Source: JBFHES01 sp041584015 (GTDB lineage Bacteria; Bacteroidota; Bacteroidia; Bacteroidales; M50B96). From it: 25,321 nucleotides of DNA. Positions 1-6,019 of the stretch are shown in pieces. The stretch is taken from assembly GCA_041584015.1 (NCBI GenBank), contig JBFHES010000036.1, positions 1 to 25,321 on the forward strand. Reading direction: 5' to 3'. Numbering within the stretch: position 1 is the first letter of the stretch; each line of letters opens with the position of its first letter. Under the pieces are notes generated by a model. That model was not told the origin of the DNA. It saw nothing but the letters and a program-made list of their open reading frames with translations, and made no database searches. The position numbers and the translations under genes were made by a program.

Positions 1-262
1 ATTAGCAACTTGAATATATTTCTCATTTATTTGTGTTTTTATTACCTCGTCATAAATTTACAACAAATTACGCTGTGCACGAAAGCAGACCTACCTAATT
101 GACATTAATATTACAAGATTAAAGAATAAGCCTTTTTCAATCAGCCTAACTATTTTATTTTTCATGTAAGTATAGTTTTCAATGTTGTTACAAAAATCTG
201 GAAGATCAATATTGGCATAGCTATATCAGCGATTAGAGACTGCTATTTCATTCAACGAAGTT
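1..262. other. AT-rich spacer after the YcxB-like gene
   Basis: No convincing gene is present in either strand. The stretch follows the 3' end of the minus-strand YcxB-like gene and probably continues the same kind of spacer seen between the next genes. A weak inverted pair, ACAACA near 60-65 and TGTTGT at 183-188, is visible, and TAACAAC on the minus strand (plus 184-190) recalls the TAACAAT that opens two of the other spacers. The spacer's far end lies outside the window or is not recognisable, so I do not call a recombination site here. Confidence 0.4.
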
Positions 263-799
263 TTATTTCCATTCCCAAGTTATACTATCTTCATATGAAA
301 TATTTAAATCAACAATTTTCTTTTTAAACCTTTCAATTTCTGCAATAGCCATTTTAGGAATTATGAGAGTTTGTTTATCATTTAACTCAATGAAAAAGTG
401 ATTTCTCAGTTCAATCAGTTTTCTCAATTCCGACGTTTTAATTTTACCTTCCCCGGTTTTGTTAATTGAAGTTACGTAATCTGATTCAAATTCTATTGAA
501 GTAATAATATCGATTCTGTTCTTATAGTTTTCATCAATGAAGTTTTTATAATGCTTTTCATACTTGTATTTCTGATACTTAGGGTAAAAAACAAACCATA
601 GAGTACTTAAAATAATAAACATGATAAGGCCAAATGCAGAGTTATCTCTAATTGATAAATAGATTCCAATACAAATAAAGAACACAGGTGGTATTAACTT
701 CGCATTTCTTCTATTCTTAATAATGCTTTTTGATTTTGTCGCGGCATATAATTGATATGTTAGAAAATCACTCTTGCTTAAAATATATTCTATTTTCAT
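263..799 (-). CDS. YcxB-like small membrane protein
   Basis: This gene encodes 178 residues. The N-terminal 30 residues are basic and polar. Two hydrophobic segments follow at about residues 35-51 and 55-72, giving a membrane hairpin, and then a soluble C-terminal domain of about 100 residues. The C-terminal part, with a strand-rich segment ending in a hydrophobic 'LIIPK' motif and a basic helix, matches my memory of the YcxB-like C-terminal domain family, whose function is unknown. The ATG at 797-799 is the only sensible start. It stands alone: more than 300 bases separate it from the next gene upstream. It lies in AT-rich accessory DNA together with other orphan genes. The family call rests on recognition rather than a search; the membrane topology is visible in the sequence. 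Confidence 0.6.
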   Translation of the reverse strand: MKIEYILSKSDFLTYQLYAATKSKSIIKNRRNAKLIPPVFFICIGIYLSIRDNSAFGLIMFIILSTLWFVFYPKYQKYKYEKHYKNFIDENYKNRIDIITSIEFESDYVTSINKTGEGKIKTSELRKLIELRNHFFIELNDKQTLIIPKMAIAEIERFKKKIVDLNISYEDSITWEWK

Positions 800-844
800 T
801 TTAATCCTTTAAGTAGTTTCAGATACTATTCTTTCGAAAGCTAA

Positions 845-987
845 GTTCAACGGTAACGGCTATGACCAGCACGGGTTGACGTAGAGCTTATCTTTCAAAC
901 TACAACCAGTTTTTATATTTATTCAAGTTTATCAATTTACTACTAATCCCCGTATTGCTAATTTAGCCAATGTTGTAGCCAGTTTTT
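845..987. repeat. Structured spacer element with pseudoknot-like pairing (attC-like candidate A)
   Basis: This non-coding element lies in the 317-base gap between two minus-strand genes. Visible complementary pairs on the plus strand are ACGGG (881-885) with CCCGT (949-953), GTAG (891-894) with CTAC (940-943), CTACAAC (900-906) with GTTGTAG (972-978), and an alternative outer pair GGCTA (858-862) with TAGCC (976-980). The first and third pairs interleave, which in RNA would form an H-type pseudoknot. Read on the minus strand, the whole spacer opens with TAACAAT (plus 1101-1107) and closes with CCGTTA (plus 854-859). The rest of the gap (988-1116) is AT-rich with no gene. Whether it acts as DNA (a recombination site) or RNA is unknown. 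Confidence 0.5.
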
Positions 988-1116
988 CATTATTTCAATA
1001 CTATTTTGTTCAATTTTAATTCTAATCAACCTGTCAATCTAATAGAGCTTCCAGTGAGACTATTTAGATTATTATTGTCTGAATAACTCAACACCTAAGT
1101 ATTGTTAAATCAATTA

Positions 1117-1395
1117 TCATGAATTTAACCCAATAAAGAAGAATAATAGGAAACAAGTTATTCCTGCACTCCATGAAATAATTAGTCCGTAATAGTTTGT
1201 TTTCATTCTTCTTTTTTCAATTTCATTATTAACAGATTTAATCAATTTTCTATAATTATTTAGGTCTGAAGGTAAAAACATAAATATCGTTGAACTATAT
1301 CCATTTTTATTTAAGGTCTGGACAATATTATACTGAAAGGGAACAGCAATTATTCCCATCAAAACCATTATAAATACTAATATCTCCATTCTCAT
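1117..1395 (-). CDS. Small two-helix membrane protein, unknown
   Basis: This gene encodes about 92 residues counted from the ATG at 1393-1395; a second ATG two codons later (1387-1389) is equally possible. The frame stays open upstream to 1512, but that stretch runs through the palindromic spacer and has no protein-like character, so I reject the longer start. The protein has an N-terminal hydrophobic helix (about residues 3-22), a polar middle rich in Asn, Lys and Glu, and a second helix near the C-terminus, with the Lys/Arg-rich loop probably cytoplasmic. I do not recognise a family. A real but taxon-restricted gene is likely; a spurious frame is the alternative. Confidence 0.5.
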   Translation of the reverse strand: MRMEILVFIMVLMGIIAVPFQYNIVQTLNKNGYSSTIFMFLPSDLNNYRKLIKSVNNEIEKRRMKTNYYGLIISWSAGITCFLLFFFIGLNS

Positions 1396-1424
1396 GCTTT
1401 TAATTGATGTGTCCTTTAAATTGA

Positions 1425-1538
1425 CTACAACGGACGTATGTAAAAAAAATCGAAGCGGATTTATCGAATCAGGCGTTCCGCGAGGAACGAACTGATGCGC
1501 ATCAATCAGCAAGATTTTGACGGGACACGGCAGTTAGC
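1425..1538. repeat. Structured spacer with GNRA-capped hairpin and 12-bp palindrome (attC-like candidate B)
   Basis: On the plus strand, ATCAG (1468-1472) pairs with CTGAT (1492-1496) and CGTTCC (1474-1479) with GGAACG (1484-1489) around a GCGA tetraloop, giving 11 base pairs with a small internal loop. It runs directly into the perfect palindrome TGATGCGCATCA (1493-1504). An outer pair AAAATC (1446-1451) with GATTTT (1513-1518) would enclose both. Read on the minus strand the spacer opens with TAAC (plus 1533-1536), 10 bases past the upstream gene's stop codon, and closes with CCGTTG (plus 1428-1433), about 30 bases before the next gene's start. The structures are certain; the function is inferred only from the layout shared with neighbouring spacers. 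Confidence 0.5.
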
Positions 1539-1546
1539 TTTGTTTT

Positions 1547-1912
1547 TTAAATGTTATTAGAGTCTGTTATTTCTTTTTCTTCGTTAGCTATTTTTAAAAT
1601 ACCCATGTTTTTAGCTAAATCAAGATTCTTATTAAATACTTCAAAACTTGTTTTATTATTTTTGAAAAGCACTTTAGATTCATTTTCTAAATATGAAATT
1701 TCCCAATCTTTTATTTTTTCTGCGATATTTAATTCTACTTGGCAATAATAACAACCTAATTTGTGCTCATCAATTACATACCAGTGATGTGATGATTGAA
1801 CTGAAGAGCAGTCTTTTCCTTTATTAGCAATTCCTAAATTAATAAGAAACCATGGTAATTTTTCTCTGAGCCAAAGTCTACGATAATATTTATGTTGGTT
1901 CTGTTGTTTCAT
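1547..1912 (-). CDS. Small Cys/His protein, unknown
   Basis: This gene encodes 121 residues with no signal peptide or membrane helix. The N-terminus is basic and aromatic. The middle carries a Cys (about residue 35), a His-His-Trp motif (about 42-44), then a histidine near residue 50 followed by 'GCYYC' (about 53-57). The C-x-x-C pair with upstream Cys and His residues could hold a zinc ion. The C-terminal half is charged and looks helical. I recall short proteins with a similar 'GCYxC' motif among unnamed Bacteroidota proteins but know no function. The start is ATG at 1910-1912, 16 bases downstream of the CCGTTA end of the structured spacer, which leaves little room for a promoter outside that spacer. 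Confidence 0.55.
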   Translation of the reverse strand: MKQQNQHKYYRRLWLREKLPWFLINLGIANKGKDCSSVQSSHHWYVIDEHKLGCYYCQVELNIAEKIKDWEISYLENESKVLFKNNKTSFEVFNKNLDLAKNMGILKIANEEKEITDSNNI

Positions 1913-1928
1913 TTTTCTTATTAGACTC

Positions 1929-2118
1929 TAACGGTTAGTATAAGAAACGTAAGTGAATTCGAAGCACTTACCTGTCAATTTGCACTGAGCCAAATTTGCG
2001 TTTTGACACAAATTTAAACTAAATAACCAACTCGTCAAATCGCAGATTTGGCGGAGCTGATTAAATGCACAAATGTTCCGTAAACGACTGAGCCACTTAT
2101 GTTTTTTATACATTGTTA
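1929..2118. repeat. Long folded spacer with two nested stems (attC-like candidate C)
   Basis: The 190-bp element opens with TAAC (1929-1932) and closes with GTTA (2115-2118). After a short unpaired spacer, 1938-1955 pairs with 2094-2111 over 18 positions, with two G-T wobbles and no true mismatch. Inside, 1989-2007 pairs with 2034-2052 over 19 positions with one G-T wobble and one T-T mismatch, closed by a 26-base loop. All three wobbles are G-T on the plus strand, as expected if that strand is the one that folds. The order terminal TAAC/GTTA pair, unpaired spacer, long inner stem matches integron attC architecture, though it is longer than most attC sites I know. The stop codon of the 2116-2922 gene lies inside its closing box. 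A 64-codon frame crossing it is an artefact of the repeat. Confidence 0.6.
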
Positions 2119-2922
2119 CCACACGTTTTTGATTCTCTCCAAATCTATTGGTAATTTATCTGTCGTAATAAAATCAATCCATTCATTTTGATTGAAAGTC
2201 ACATTTCCACAGTTTACTTTTAGTCCATTTAGATTTGAAATTATTTTAAATAAAATATTCCATTCTGTTTTCAATTCAGCGTCATTAAGTTCAAATGAAA
2301 TATTCAAGTCATTACCTTTTTGAGTAATTGATTTTATAAAAATTCCCTTGTCACTTTCTTTTATCCTGTCAAGTCGTTGAATGAAAAATCCACTATAATC
2401 AGGATATGGGATTTTGTCCATTTCTTTAATTATGTCTCCGAAAACACGAAGTCCGATATTTGCAGAATACTGTTTAAATGAATTAAGCCAGAAGTCAGGC
2501 TTTGGAATAGAATCCATGTTCGCCGAAACAAAAATCTCTCTTTCACTTATCCACGGTTTTGTAAATGTTTCAATTTTTCTTGGTTCACTAACATCAATGC
2601 TTTCACAAGTCAACTCGAAAACATTTGGAGTTTCAAATCTAATTCCAAAATCATTTTCCACTAAATCTAATCCCTCAATGCACAAGTCATAACCTGGTTT
2701 AAATCCTGAGTCCGAAAATGTCCAATTGCTAATTCCTTTTGGTTTTAAATCAAATTCTTTAATTGTCATTGGCTCTCCAGCTACATAGGTTCCTTTTGTT
2801 TGAAATCCAACTGTGATAATCAGCACATTAGAATCTTGCTCAATTTTAGAAATAAATCCATCCTCAAACCAATAATTTTGGTCAAGCCACGATTTAAGTT
2901 TATTTCTATCCGTAATTATCAT
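2116..2922 (-). CDS. Hypothetical protein, 268 residues
   Basis: This gene encodes a soluble acidic protein with no signal peptide and no membrane helix. It is rich in Trp, Phe and Ile with alternating hydrophobic/polar stretches (about residues 27-120), suggesting a beta-rich fold. A helical segment (about 140-175) and a second strand-rich part follow. I do not recognise a family. The ATG at 2920-2922 is the natural start. Its last codons run into the structured spacer: the TAA stop (2116-2118) is part of the GTTA/TAAC box that closes the element, as in integron cassettes where the stop overlaps the recombination site. The sequence GTGTGGT occurs on the minus strand both at its 3' end (plus 2118-2124) and upstream of its start (plus 2973-2979), so the gene is flanked by a short direct repeat. 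Confidence 0.6.
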   Translation of the reverse strand: MIITDRNKLKSWLDQNYWFEDGFISKIEQDSNVLIITVGFQTKGTYVAGEPMTIKEFDLKPKGISNWTFSDSGFKPGYDLCIEGLDLVENDFGIRFETPNVFELTCESIDVSEPRKIETFTKPWISEREIFVSANMDSIPKPDFWLNSFKQYSANIGLRVFGDIIKEMDKIPYPDYSGFFIQRLDRIKESDKGIFIKSITQKGNDLNISFELNDAELKTEWNILFKIISNLNGLKVNCGNVTFNQNEWIDFITTDKLPIDLERIKNVW

Positions 2923-2943
2923 TGTTGCAGTGTCTTTTTAAAT

Positions 2944-2979
2944 GTGTGGTAGCTATCCGCTATAAACCATTAACCACAC
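2944..2979. repeat. Short inverted repeat upstream of the 268-residue gene
   Basis: GTGTGGT (2944-2950) and ACCACAC (2973-2979) form a 7-bp stem with a 22-base loop. The minus-strand GTGTGGT followed by TAA resembles the GTGTGGTAAC at the other end of the gene, so this may be the upstream half of a cassette boundary (candidate site D). Downstream of it, AGTAAATCA (3020-3028) and TGATTTACT (3081-3089) form another perfect 9-bp inverted pair, and GGTAT-AAA-ATACC lies at 3130-3142. No gene is visible between 2923 and 3200. Confidence 0.45.
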
Positions 2980-3201
2980 CATTCTGGAATAAGGGCAATA
3001 TAAAATCCATATTCCGCTTAGTAAATCAGAAACCTCTCTATAAAATGCATTTAGGGCAAACTCTTTAGCCAGGCAGTTAGTGATTTACTTTTCAGCAGAT
3101 CAAATGTACTAAAGAAATTGTGTTCAAGGGGTATAAAATACCAGCCAAATATTAACATTACTTTCATTGCAAATATCAGCTACTGCTATTATTTCATTAA
3201 C

Positions 3202-3209
3202 TACATTTG
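3202..3209 (+). promoter_or_regulatory. Bacteroidota -7 box for the MFS gene
   Basis: TACATTTG followed by C matches the TAnnTTTG(C) consensus used by the primary sigma factor of Bacteroidota. It lies 17 bases before the ATG at 3227. No good -33 TTG is seen at the usual spacing. The box falls inside a longer TTG-started frame, which argues that translation begins at 3227. Confidence 0.5.
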
Positions 3210-3226
3210 CAGCCTTATTTCGAGCA

Positions 3227-4519
3227 ATGGATTTATTCAAACTAAATATTAATGGTGACGAGCGCCGAACGTTTCGTCTACACATGGGTTATTCCGTGCT
3301 TGAAGGCTTAATGGCCGGTATCGTTGTTCTGAACGAATTCATTTTTCTAAAAAGCATGCATGGCTCTAATTACATGCTTAGCTTCCTGTTTCAGTTTAGC
3401 ATGATGATGCTGTTACCAACCATCATTGTTAACGAATTTTTACGGCGAACAAAAAACAAAAAGAAACTCCTAAGAATGGTGAGTATCCTAACCCGCGCAC
3501 CATTGCTCATTTTATTATTCTTTCCATCAGACATACAGGAACTAACCTCGAATATAACTTATCATTATATATTTCTGGGGCTTTTCCTGAATTACTACCT
3601 GGCCTGGCCGCTAATCTTCCCTACCATCAACCTGTTTTTAAAGAAGAGCTACTCGCACCAAAATTTCGGAAAATTATTTGGTTATGCCTCTTCGGCTAAA
3701 AGCATTGTTACCATGCTTGGCACCTTTTTATTCGGATTGCTATTGGATCATGATCCCTTCTCGTTCCGTTACATCTACCCGCTCATGGGTGTTTTAGGTG
3801 TTGTATCGGTAGTACTCTTATCAAAAATTAAATTTATTGAACCTGTAGGGCAGAATTATAAGAAGGATATTAAATCGGGAATTATTGATTCCTTGCAGCG
3901 ATCATGGAAAATTATGTGGCACAATAAGGGTTATCGCGATTTCGAGATTGCTTTTATGTTGTATGGATTTGCCTTTATGGTAACCGTGTCGGTGATTACT
4001 ATTTTTTTAGAAAAGGAACTAAACCTGAACTACAGCAGTCTGGCCTTTTATAAGAATGGAGCAGTTACAATCTCTATTTTGCTCCTGCCATTTTTTGGCC
4101 GACGGCTCGGAAAGATTGACCCACGAAAGTTTGGCGTTATACCTTTGCTGGCGCTGGCACTCTATTTAACCTGCATCATCCTTTCAAAATATTTTCCAAG
4201 CGGCACAGAAATACTTGGAATTCAAATCTACTATCCACTCATATTGGCCTTTTTATTCTTTGGTTTATTCTCCTCCACCATGACCTTACTCTGGAGCATT
4301 GGCTCCGCCTACTTTTGCAAAGATGAAGACGCCGGAGATTATCAGGCGGTACATTTATCCCTAACCGGTATGCGGGCCTCTTTCTCTCCGGTTCTAGGTA
4401 TTCTCTTCTACGAGCTTTTTGGTTATACCACCACATTCATAATTGGCATTATCGCACTACTGGCTGGCATATGGGTATTAAATTGGTCGATGCGCAAACG
4501 CGGAACTGTAAACGGATGA
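3227..4519 (+). CDS. MFS-type transporter, substrate unknown
   Basis: This gene encodes about 430 residues counted from the ATG at 3227. The protein is an integral inner-membrane permease with about 12 hydrophobic segments split by a basic central loop (around residues 210-240), the usual two-half layout of the major facilitator superfamily. The soluble start 'NGDERRTFRLH' before the first helix is a feature I recall from Bacteroidota MFS relatives. Loops carry basic motifs such as 'RRTKNKKK' after the early helices and 'GRRLGK' in the second half. The frame can be extended to a TTG at 3167, but that would place the -7 box inside the coding region, so the ATG is preferred. The substrate cannot be told from sequence. 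It is monocistronic: repeats and a separate gene follow. Confidence 0.7.
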   Translation: MDLFKLNINGDERRTFRLHMGYSVLEGLMAGIVVLNEFIFLKSMHGSNYMLSFLFQFSMMMLLPTIIVNEFLRRTKNKKKLLRMVSILTRAPLLILLFFPSDIQELTSNITYHYIFLGLFLNYYLAWPLIFPTINLFLKKSYSHQNFGKLFGYASSAKSIVTMLGTFLFGLLLDHDPFSFRYIYPLMGVLGVVSVVLLSKIKFIEPVGQNYKKDIKSGIIDSLQRSWKIMWHNKGYRDFEIAFMLYGFAFMVTVSVITIFLEKELNLNYSSLAFYKNGAVTISILLLPFFGRRLGKIDPRKFGVIPLLALALYLTCIILSKYFPSGTEILGIQIYYPLILAFLFFGLFSSTMTLLWSIGSAYFCKDEDAGDYQAVHLSLTGMRASFSPVLGILFYELFGYTTTFIIGIIALLAGIWVLNWSMRKRGTVNG

Positions 4520-4526
4520 TAAGATG

Positions 4527-4619
4527 TTGGTTGTTGGTTGTTGGTTAAACCCACACATTGCTTTTGTACTATTTGTGTATCTTAATTTTACACTTTTCAC
4601 TTTCTACTTTTCACTTTTT
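4527..4619. repeat. Two heptanucleotide tandem repeats
   Basis: The intergenic gap after the MFS gene holds two short tandem repeats with the same 7-base period. TTGGTTG is present in nearly three copies at 4527-4546, and ACTTTYY (ACTTTTC/ACTTTCT) in four copies at 4592-4619. About 45 bases of unrepeated sequence lie between them. They are non-coding and could vary in copy number. No terminator hairpin is recognisable in this gap. Confidence 0.75.
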
Positions 4620-4680
4620 AAAAAGCTGTTAAACTCATTTTATTCTACAACCATTCTGCAGCAGTGCTGTTAGGCATGTG

Positions 4681-5274
4681 ATGATTAAAAAGGTACTCAT
4701 CTTATTCTTGCTGCTTGGTTCGTTAAAGAGCATGGCCCAACTTGATTCTTTGCTGGTTGATTTTTCTGCAATTGTTAGCAACGAAGAAATTCAACTGGAT
4801 TGGATATTAAAGGGCGGCTATCAATGTAATGGGACCATCATACAACGCTCAACCGATGCCATTAACTTTGAAAACATCGGCGATATTGTTGGCCTCTGCG
4901 GCAGTGCAGATAAGGATGAGTTCTATTCCTTTACGGATGTTAAGCCTGTAAAAAACACACAAAACTATTACCGTCTACAATTAGGTTCGTATGGACATTC
5001 CCGCATTATCAATAAAAGCTTCTTTTTGTTCGAGGAGAAAAGCTTGCTCATTTTCCCAAATCCGGCAGTTACGTACACCACAATTGTAATTGAAAACCCA
5101 GGCAGAAAAATGTGGCAATTCAACCTGTACACAAGCATGGGGATACTTATTTATACTACAGAACAACGCGAGCAATCGCTTCAAATTGAAAGAAACGGCC
5201 TTGCAGCTGGCACCTACTATTTCAGCGTTCTATTAGAGGATCAATTGAAAACTGGCAAAATCATCTTCCAATAA
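4681..5274 (+). CDS. Secreted protein with T9SS type A sorting domain
   Basis: This gene encodes 197 residues. A signal peptide is clear: a Lys pair, a Leu/Ile/Phe-rich core and a cleavage motif 'SMA|Q' near residue 20. Residues about 22-115 form a small domain of alternating strands ('IQLDW', 'IIQRSTDAINFENIG', 'YYRLQL') typical of the beta-sandwich repeats preceding sorting domains in secreted Bacteroidota proteins. Residues about 120-197 form the C-terminal sorting domain, with 'FPNPA' at its start, 'LYTSMGILIYT' in the middle and 'GLAAGTYYFSV' near the end. It would be exported by Sec, then across the outer membrane by the type IX system. A GTG at 4678 precedes the chosen ATG. The gene converges on the ROK kinase gene, with only 3 bases between their stops. 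The cargo function is unknown. Confidence 0.85.
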   Translation: MIKKVLILFLLLGSLKSMAQLDSLLVDFSAIVSNEEIQLDWILKGGYQCNGTIIQRSTDAINFENIGDIVGLCGSADKDEFYSFTDVKPVKNTQNYYRLQLGSYGHSRIINKSFFLFEEKSLLIFPNPAVTYTTIVIENPGRKMWQFNLYTSMGILIYTTEQREQSLQIERNGLAAGTYYFSVLLEDQLKTGKIIFQ

Positions 5275-5277
5275 TGC

Positions 5278-6009
5278 TTATTCTACCAACAATGCTGCGC
5301 CTATAATTCCCGCTTGATTAAGCAACTGAGCCGGTTCAACAGGAGTTTTTAAATTCAACTGCGAAGAAAATTTATCAAACTTCTTGCTAGCCCCACCACC
5401 AATAATAAATAATTCAGGATTAAAAAGAAACTCAATATACTGCAGGTACTTGTTAAATCGATCGCCCCACTCCTTCCAATTAAGCTCCTTTTGTTTGCGT
5501 ACCGCATCAGATGTATACAACTCACCTTTCTTACCGTTCTTCATGTAAATGTGGCCCAGCTCAGTATTTGGCATCATTACCCCGTTATAAAACAAGGCCG
5601 ATCCTATTCCGGTTCCTATGGTTAGAAAAACCGCCATGCCTTTAAAATCTTTGCTTTTACCAAACTTAAGCTCGGCATAACCTGCTACATCGGCATCGTT
5701 ATATACCTCCACATCACAGCCGCATATTTGACTAAACAACTCATTTGCGTTAACATCAATACAACTCTTGTCAATATTACTTGCTGTTTTAATAACACCT
5801 TGCTGCATGACTGCTGGAAAACCGCAACCAATTTTACCCGAATACTTAAAGTGTTCAGCAATCTTTTTTATTGTCTCGCCTATTGCCTGCGGTGTTGCAG
5901 GTTGTGGTGTTTCAATTCGGTGACGTTCGGTCAGCATCTCACCTGTCTCTGTATTTACCAGAGCACCTTTAATGCCCGATCCGCCTATGTCAATTCCAAG
6001 TATTTCCAT
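5278..6009 (-). CDS. ppgK: ROK-family kinase, probable polyphosphate glucokinase
   Basis: This gene encodes 243 residues, the usual size of single-domain polyphosphate glucokinases. These enzymes phosphorylate glucose using polyphosphate (sometimes ATP) in the cytoplasm. The N-terminal phosphate-binding motif 'DIGGSGIKG' lies at residues 7-15, the catalytic 'NDAD' at 104-107 (Asp105 the likely base), and the second phosphate motif 'TIGTGIGSA' at 130-138. 'ELGH' at 150-153 is present, but the Cys-rich zinc motif of typical ROK glucokinases and repressors is absent, as in the polyphosphate group. There is no helix-turn-helix domain, so it is not a ROK repressor. It starts 10 bases after the stop of the APH-RapZ gene, so the two are very likely co-transcribed. 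Phosphoryl donor and sugar remain inferred. Confidence 0.82.
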   Translation of the reverse strand: MEILGIDIGGSGIKGALVNTETGEMLTERHRIETPQPATPQAIGETIKKIAEHFKYSGKIGCGFPAVMQQGVIKTASNIDKSCIDVNANELFSQICGCDVEVYNDADVAGYAELKFGKSKDFKGMAVFLTIGTGIGSALFYNGVMMPNTELGHIYMKNGKKGELYTSDAVRKQKELNWKEWGDRFNKYLQYIEFLFNPELFIIGGGASKKFDKFSSQLNLKTPVEPAQLLNQAGIIGAALLVE

Positions 6010-6019
6010 GCTTGCGTGT

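Noticed and set aside
1396..1512. 39-residue N-terminal extension of the small membrane protein
   Set aside because: The extension translates the palindromic spacer; a proper ATG and hydrophobic N-terminus begin at 1395.
1928..2122. 64-codon minus-strand frame across the folded spacer
   Set aside because: It lies entirely within the inverted-repeat element, overlaps the stop of the upstream gene and has no protein-like pattern beyond the repeat sequence.
3020..3089. Inverted pair AGTAAATCA/TGATTTACT as insertion-sequence ends
   Set aside because: Only 52 bases lie between the arms, with no transposase or target duplication; listed only as part of the spacer.
3167..3226. Longer TTG-started version of the MFS transporter
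   Set aside because: It would place a consensus -7 box inside the coding region; the ATG at 3227 fits the remembered family start.
4592..4619. Possible CRISPR-like or direct-repeat array
   Set aside because: Units are only 7 bases, contiguous and without spacers; it is a microsatellite.
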